Source: Peptococcaceae bacterium UBA3937 (GTDB taxonomy: Bacteria > Bacillota > Peptococcia > DRI-13 > DTU073). Taken from it: a stretch of DNA of 10,347 nt. The translations under genes and the position numbers were made by a program. The DNA is taken from the NCBI GenBank assembly GCA_002385735.1, contig DGEB01000029.1:5118-15464 (forward strand), written 5' to 3'. The notes beneath the pieces were generated by a model, which was not told the origin of the DNA, made no database searches, and was given only the letters and a program-made list of their open reading frames with translations. Of this stretch, positions 7,039 through 10,347 are shown in pieces (position 1 is the stretch's first letter; each line of letters begins with the position of its first letter).

Positions 7039-9714
7039 TCAACTATTTTTGCCGCAACATTTTTTATACTTCTTCCCGCTGCCACAGGGGCAAGCGTCGT
7101 TCCGTCCGATTTTTTCCACCTGGCGGGGCTGCCTTTTCACCGGCTCCCCGTCGTCCGCACGGTTTTCCACCATGTCCTGCCGCTCCTGCGGCCTTTCCAC
7201 CACCTGCACATGGAAAACGTGGCGGACAATTTCCTCCTGAATCTCCTCCACCATCTGATTAAACATATTATATGCTTCGTATTTGTATTCTACCAACGGA
7301 TCCCTTTGTCCATAAGCCCGTAAGCCGATGCCGGTCCGGAGCTGGTCCATGGCATCCAAATGGCCCATCCACTTTTCATCAACCACCCGCAAGGTAACCA
7401 GGCGCTCCAGTTCCCGGAGCTTTTCGGCACCCATCTCCTCTTCCCGTTGCGCATAAAACTCCAGTGCCTTTTCCAGCAGCAACTCCCGCGCTTCCTGGTT
7501 CTCCAACTTGGCCAGGTCCTCCGGCCTAAGGTTGTGATTGGGCCAAAACAAGAAACGCGCTTTCTCCAGCAAGCCCTTTAAATCCCATTCCTCGGGGTAA
7601 TTGCTACCGCCGGTATAGCTGTCGATGGTGCGGGCCACGACTTTTTCGATCATCTCCAGGATGTTTTCCTTCATGTCCTCGCCCATTAACACGCTGCGGC
7701 GCTGGCTATAGATAACCTCTCTTTGCTGGTTCATCACATCGTCATATTCCAGCACGTTTTTCCGGATATCGAAGTTGTGGGCTTCAATCCGGCGCTGGGC
7801 GTTCTCAATGGCCCGACTCACCAGCCTGGCCTCAATGGGCACGCCGTCGCTCATGCCCATTTTATCCATCATGCCCATGATGTTTTCCGAACCAAAAAGC
7901 CGCATTAAATCATCTTCCATGGACAAATAGAACTGGGAAGAACCCGGATCCCCCTGCCGACCGGCGCGGCCCCGGAGCTGATTATCGATCCGGCGGCTTT
8001 CGTGCCGCTCCGTGCCGATAATATGCAGTCCGCCTAATTTCACCACTTCTTCGTGTTCCCGGTCGGTTTCCTGCTTCATTTTTTCGTATAGTTGGTTGTA
8101 ACGGGCGCGGGCCCGTAAAATTTCCTCGTCATCGACCACGCTGTGGCTGGCCGCCTCCTCGATGAGCGCCGAGGAATAGCCTTCCTCCAGCATCTCCAGC
8201 TTGGCCATATAGGCAGGGTTCCCCCCTAACAGAATATCGGTACCCCGTCCGGCCATATTGGTGGACACGGTCACACTGCCTTTGCGTCCGGCCTGGGCCA
8301 CAATCCGGGCTTCCTTATCATGGTACTTGGCATTGAGGACCTGATGAGAAATGCCCTTTTCTTTCAGCATCTTGCTTAACCGTTCCGATTTTTCGATGGA
8401 AATGGTCCCCACCAGCACCGGCTGCCCTTTGGCATGGTGCTCGGCGATGGCCTCCACCACGGCCTTGAATTTTCCCTCTTCCGTCCGGTAAACCACATCC
8501 GGGAAATCCTGCCGGATCATTTCTTTATTCGTAGGAATCACGAACACTTCCAGCTTATAGATTTTCCGGAATTCTTCTTCTTCCGTCAAAGCCGTACCGG
8601 TCATGCCCGCCAGTTTATCGTACATACGGAAATAATTCTGGAAGGTGATGGTGGCTAAGGTTTGGGATTCCTTCTCGATCTTGACGCCTTCTTTGGCTTC
8701 AATGGCCTGATGCAGCCCTTCGCTGTAGCGGCGGCCGTACATCAAACGGCCGGTGAATTCATCGACGATAATAATCTGGCCGTCTTTCACCACGTAGTCC
8801 ACATCCCGCTTCATCAGGGTATGGGCCCGCAAAGCCTGGTTCACATGATGGCTTAACTCGATATTGACGTCTTCGTAAAGGTTCTCTACCCCCAGCATTT
8901 TTTCGACCTTGCCGACCCCTTCTTCGGTCAGGGCCACGGTCTTCAGCTTTTCGTCCACATTGTAATCGACTTCTTTTTTCAAACGGGGAATAATTTGGGC
9001 CACCTGGATATATAAATCCTTGGGCTTATCCCCGGCACCGGAAATAATCAGGGGCGTACGGGCTTCATCAATTAAAATGCTGTCCACCTCGTCGACGATG
9101 GCATAATGCAATTCCCGCTGCACCATGTGCTCCGGATGAACGACCATGTTGTCCCGCAGGTAGTCAAAACCAAATTCGTTATTGGTTCCATAAGTAATGT
9201 CGGCACCATAGGCCTGCTTTCTTTCCTCAAAGTCCAGCCCATGCACCACCAAGCCTACCGATAAGCCTAAAAACTTGTAAATCTGCCCCATCCATTCACT
9301 GTCCCGCCGGGCCAGATAATCATTGACGGTGACAATGTGCACCCCTTTCCCGGTCAGGGCGTTTAAATAGGCCGGCAAGGTGGCCACCAGGGTTTTCCCT
9401 TCCCCGGTCTTCATCTCGGCGATATTGCCACCGTGCAGCACCATACCGCCGATTAACTGAACATCAAAATGACGCAAGCCTAAAACCCTGCGTGAAGCTT
9501 CCCGCACTACCGCAAAGGCTTCCGGAAGCAATTCATCAAGTGTTTCACCTTGCGCCAGCCGTTCTTTAAATTGAGCGGTTTTGCCGCGCAATTCCGCATC
9601 GCTTAACGCCATTAAAGAGCTTTCCAAACGATTGATAAGCTCGACCTTTTTCCTGAGCCGGTTGATTTCCTTGGCATTTATATCAAAGAAATTCTTCAGA
9701 AATTCGAAAGCCAC
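7039..9714 (-). CDS. secA: Preprotein translocase ATPase SecA
   Basis: SecA binds unfolded preproteins and pushes them through the SecYEG membrane channel using ATP. The 891-residue product begins with a typical SecA N-terminus ([20 protein letters not shown]). It has Walker A in MKTGEGKT at 101-108, a DEAD-box-like DEVD at 208-211, [10 protein letters not shown] at 216-225, and the second nucleotide-binding fold motifs NMAGRGTDI and [20 protein letters not shown] zinc site closes the protein, with cysteines 875, 877, 886 and 887 ([14 protein letters not shown]), which in studied SecAs helps bind SecB or lipids. Length lies between the B. subtilis and E. coli proteins. The start is a GTG at 9714, with AGGTG about six bases upstream. 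A promoter with an extended -10 lies 64-92 bases upstream. prfB follows closely. All key residues appear intact. Confidence 0.98.
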   Translation of the reverse strand: MAFEFLKNFFDINAKEINRLRKKVELINRLESSLMALSDAELRGKTAQFKERLAQGETLDELLPEAFAVVREASRRVLGLRHFDVQLIGGMVLHGGNIAEMKTGEGKTLVATLPAYLNALTGKGVHIVTVNDYLARRDSEWMGQIYKFLGLSVGLVVHGLDFEERKQAYGADITYGTNNEFGFDYLRDNMVVHPEHMVQRELHYAIVDEVDSILIDEARTPLIISGAGDKPKDLYIQVAQIIPRLKKEVDYNVDEKLKTVALTEEGVGKVEKMLGVENLYEDVNIELSHHVNQALRAHTLMKRDVDYVVKDGQIIIVDEFTGRLMYGRRYSEGLHQAIEAKEGVKIEKESQTLATITFQNYFRMYDKLAGMTGTALTEEEEFRKIYKLEVFVIPTNKEMIRQDFPDVVYRTEEGKFKAVVEAIAEHHAKGQPVLVGTISIEKSERLSKMLKEKGISHQVLNAKYHDKEARIVAQAGRKGSVTVSTNMAGRGTDILLGGNPAYMAKLEMLEEGYSSALIEEAASHSVVDDEEILRARARYNQLYEKMKQETDREHEEVVKLGGLHIIGTERHESRRIDNQLRGRAGRQGDPGSSQFYLSMEDDLMRLFGSENIMGMMDKMGMSDGVPIEARLVSRAIENAQRRIEAHNFDIRKNVLEYDDVMNQQREVIYSQRRSVLMGEDMKENILEMIEKVVARTIDSYTGGSNYPEEWDLKGLLEKARFLFWPNHNLRPEDLAKLENQEARELLLEKALEFYAQREEEMGAEKLRELERLVTLRVVDEKWMGHLDAMDQLRTGIGLRAYGQRDPLVEYKYEAYNMFNQMVEEIQEEIVRHVFHVQVVERPQERQDMVENRADDGEPVKRQPRQVEKIGRNDACPCGSGKKYKKCCGKNS

Positions 9715-9777
9715 TTTTGCACCTGCTTTCTTTAGTCAATCAAAATCCGGGCTGTACCAAATACATTCCATTTTTTT

Positions 9778-9806
9778 ATTTTAACACTTTGTGCCCGGTC
9801 GTGCAA
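9778..9806 (-). promoter_or_regulatory. Candidate sigma-A promoter of secA (extended -10)
   Basis: On the minus strand TAAAAT (9783-9778, five of six) is preceded by TGT, an extended -10. TTGCAC (9806-9801, a weak -35 with three of six) lies exactly 17 bases upstream. The expected start near 9771 gives a leader of about 57 nt before the secA GTG. It would let secA-prfB be transcribed independently of hpf. Confidence 0.6.
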
Positions 9807-9823
9807 TGCCCACAATAAGCCCT

Positions 9824-9869
9824 GAAATACTGCTGGCGTGGAAGCTTGTTTCTTCCACGCCAGTATTTC
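9824..9869. other. Long imperfect stem-loop between hpf and secA
   Basis: The arms 9824-9844 and 9852-9869 pair over 18 bases (GAAATACTG and GGCGTGGAAG blocks) around a seven-base loop. The only flaw is a three-base bulge in the longer arm. In the minus-strand direction no T-run follows, so it is not a classic intrinsic terminator for hpf. On the plus strand a short TTTCTTT follows, but no plus-strand gene ends here. Likely roles are an mRNA 3'-end stabiliser, a processing site or a weak terminator. Confidence 0.6.
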
Positions 9870-9955
9870 TTTAACCCGTTCCTGCTCTGTTGAGTTATCT
9901 TGTGCTGTTCTCTTGTCTTGTTATGTTGAAGATAGACCCTGATTATGTGAAGAGA

Positions 9956-10347
9956 TCAATCGATCTCCGGCTCAATCAACCCGTAATTGCCATCTTTCCG
10001 GCGATAAACCACGTTGATTTGGTCGGTTTCGGCATTAGAGAAAACAAAGAAGCCATGATTCAGCAAATTCATTTGCATAATGGCCTCTTCCGCCAACATG
10101 GGCTTAAAGGCAAAACGTTTGGTTCGGACCAGGCGATGCCCTTCCTCCCCTATATCGTCATCATCCTTGGGCATGCCGGGCACACCCGGTAACAACTCCT
10201 CGGCACTGGTGGCAATATCGCTGACCCTAAACTCCTTTACCTTTTTATTAAGCCGCGTTTTATACTTGTCCATTTGTCTTTCCAGCTTGTCTATCACTAA
10301 ATCCACCGAAGAATACATATCGGATGATTCCTCTTCTCCACGCAGGA
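9956..10347 (-). CDS. hpf: Long-form ribosome hibernation promoting factor (partial, N-terminus beyond right edge)
   Basis: Long HPF binds idle 70S ribosomes and pairs them into inactive 100S dimers in stationary phase or stress. The frame is open to the right edge. The window shows 129 codons, beginning LRGEEESSDMYSSVDLVIDK, which is the end of the S30AE ribosome-binding domain. The ATG at 10318 is therefore internal, not the start. A linker with DDDD follows. The last ~58 residues, from RLVRTKRFAFKPM, form the C-terminal dimerisation domain that defines the long form; roughly 50-60 N-terminal residues are missing. The position immediately before secA is the common Bacillota arrangement. The stop is TGA at 9958-9956, and 241 nt separate it from secA. 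Confidence 0.95.
   Translation of the reverse strand, partial: LRGEEESSDMYSSVDLVIDKLERQMDKYKTRLNKKVKEFRVSDIATSAEELLPGVPGMPKDDDDIGEEGHRLVRTKRFAFKPMLAEEAIMQMNLLNHGFFVFSNAETDQINVVYRRKDGNYGLIEPEID

Overview
This 10.3-kb window reads like a chromosomal segment of a Gram-positive, Bacillota-type bacterium, probably clostridial or Limnochordia-like; the exact taxon cannot be fixed by eye. The reasons are the hpf-secA-prfB order, a long-form HPF, strong AGGAGG-type ribosome binding sites, an RF2 gene with the programmed UGA frameshift, a split two-subunit transketolase, and ftsE-ftsX nearby. Every gene lies on the minus strand, so transcription runs from high to low coordinates. I saw no IS element, CRISPR array, tRNA or rRNA.

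In transcription order: (1) hpf, cut off by the right edge, encodes a ribosome hibernation factor. (2) A 241-nt gap holds an 18-bp imperfect stem-loop and an extended -10 promoter for secA. (3) secA encodes the preprotein translocase ATPase with its C-terminal zinc motif. (4) prfB follows 42 nt later, with an intact CTT-TGA-C frameshift site. (5) Two transketolase half-genes, N-terminal then C-terminal, form a tight pair that ends in an intrinsic terminator. (6) A separate unit encodes an unfamiliar protein of about 790 residues. It has its own extended -10 promoter, whose -35 box sits in a perfect 6-1-6 palindrome. (7) ftsE and the start of ftsX, cut off by the left edge, encode the cell-division ABC complex that controls peptidoglycan hydrolases.

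Most of the window is housekeeping: translation control (hpf, prfB), protein export (secA), the pentose phosphate pathway (transketolase) and division (ftsEX). The exception is the 791-codon gene. Read by eye, it has about seven tandem units of roughly 50 residues resembling FG-GAP/VCBS beta-propeller blades, then two LGFP-like repeats (a motif known from actinobacterial cell-wall proteins), an unassigned beta-rich region, and a Gly/Ala-rich hydrophobic stretch. It has no signal peptide. It is the best candidate here for something undescribed. Its place directly upstream of ftsEX invites, but does not prove, an envelope role.
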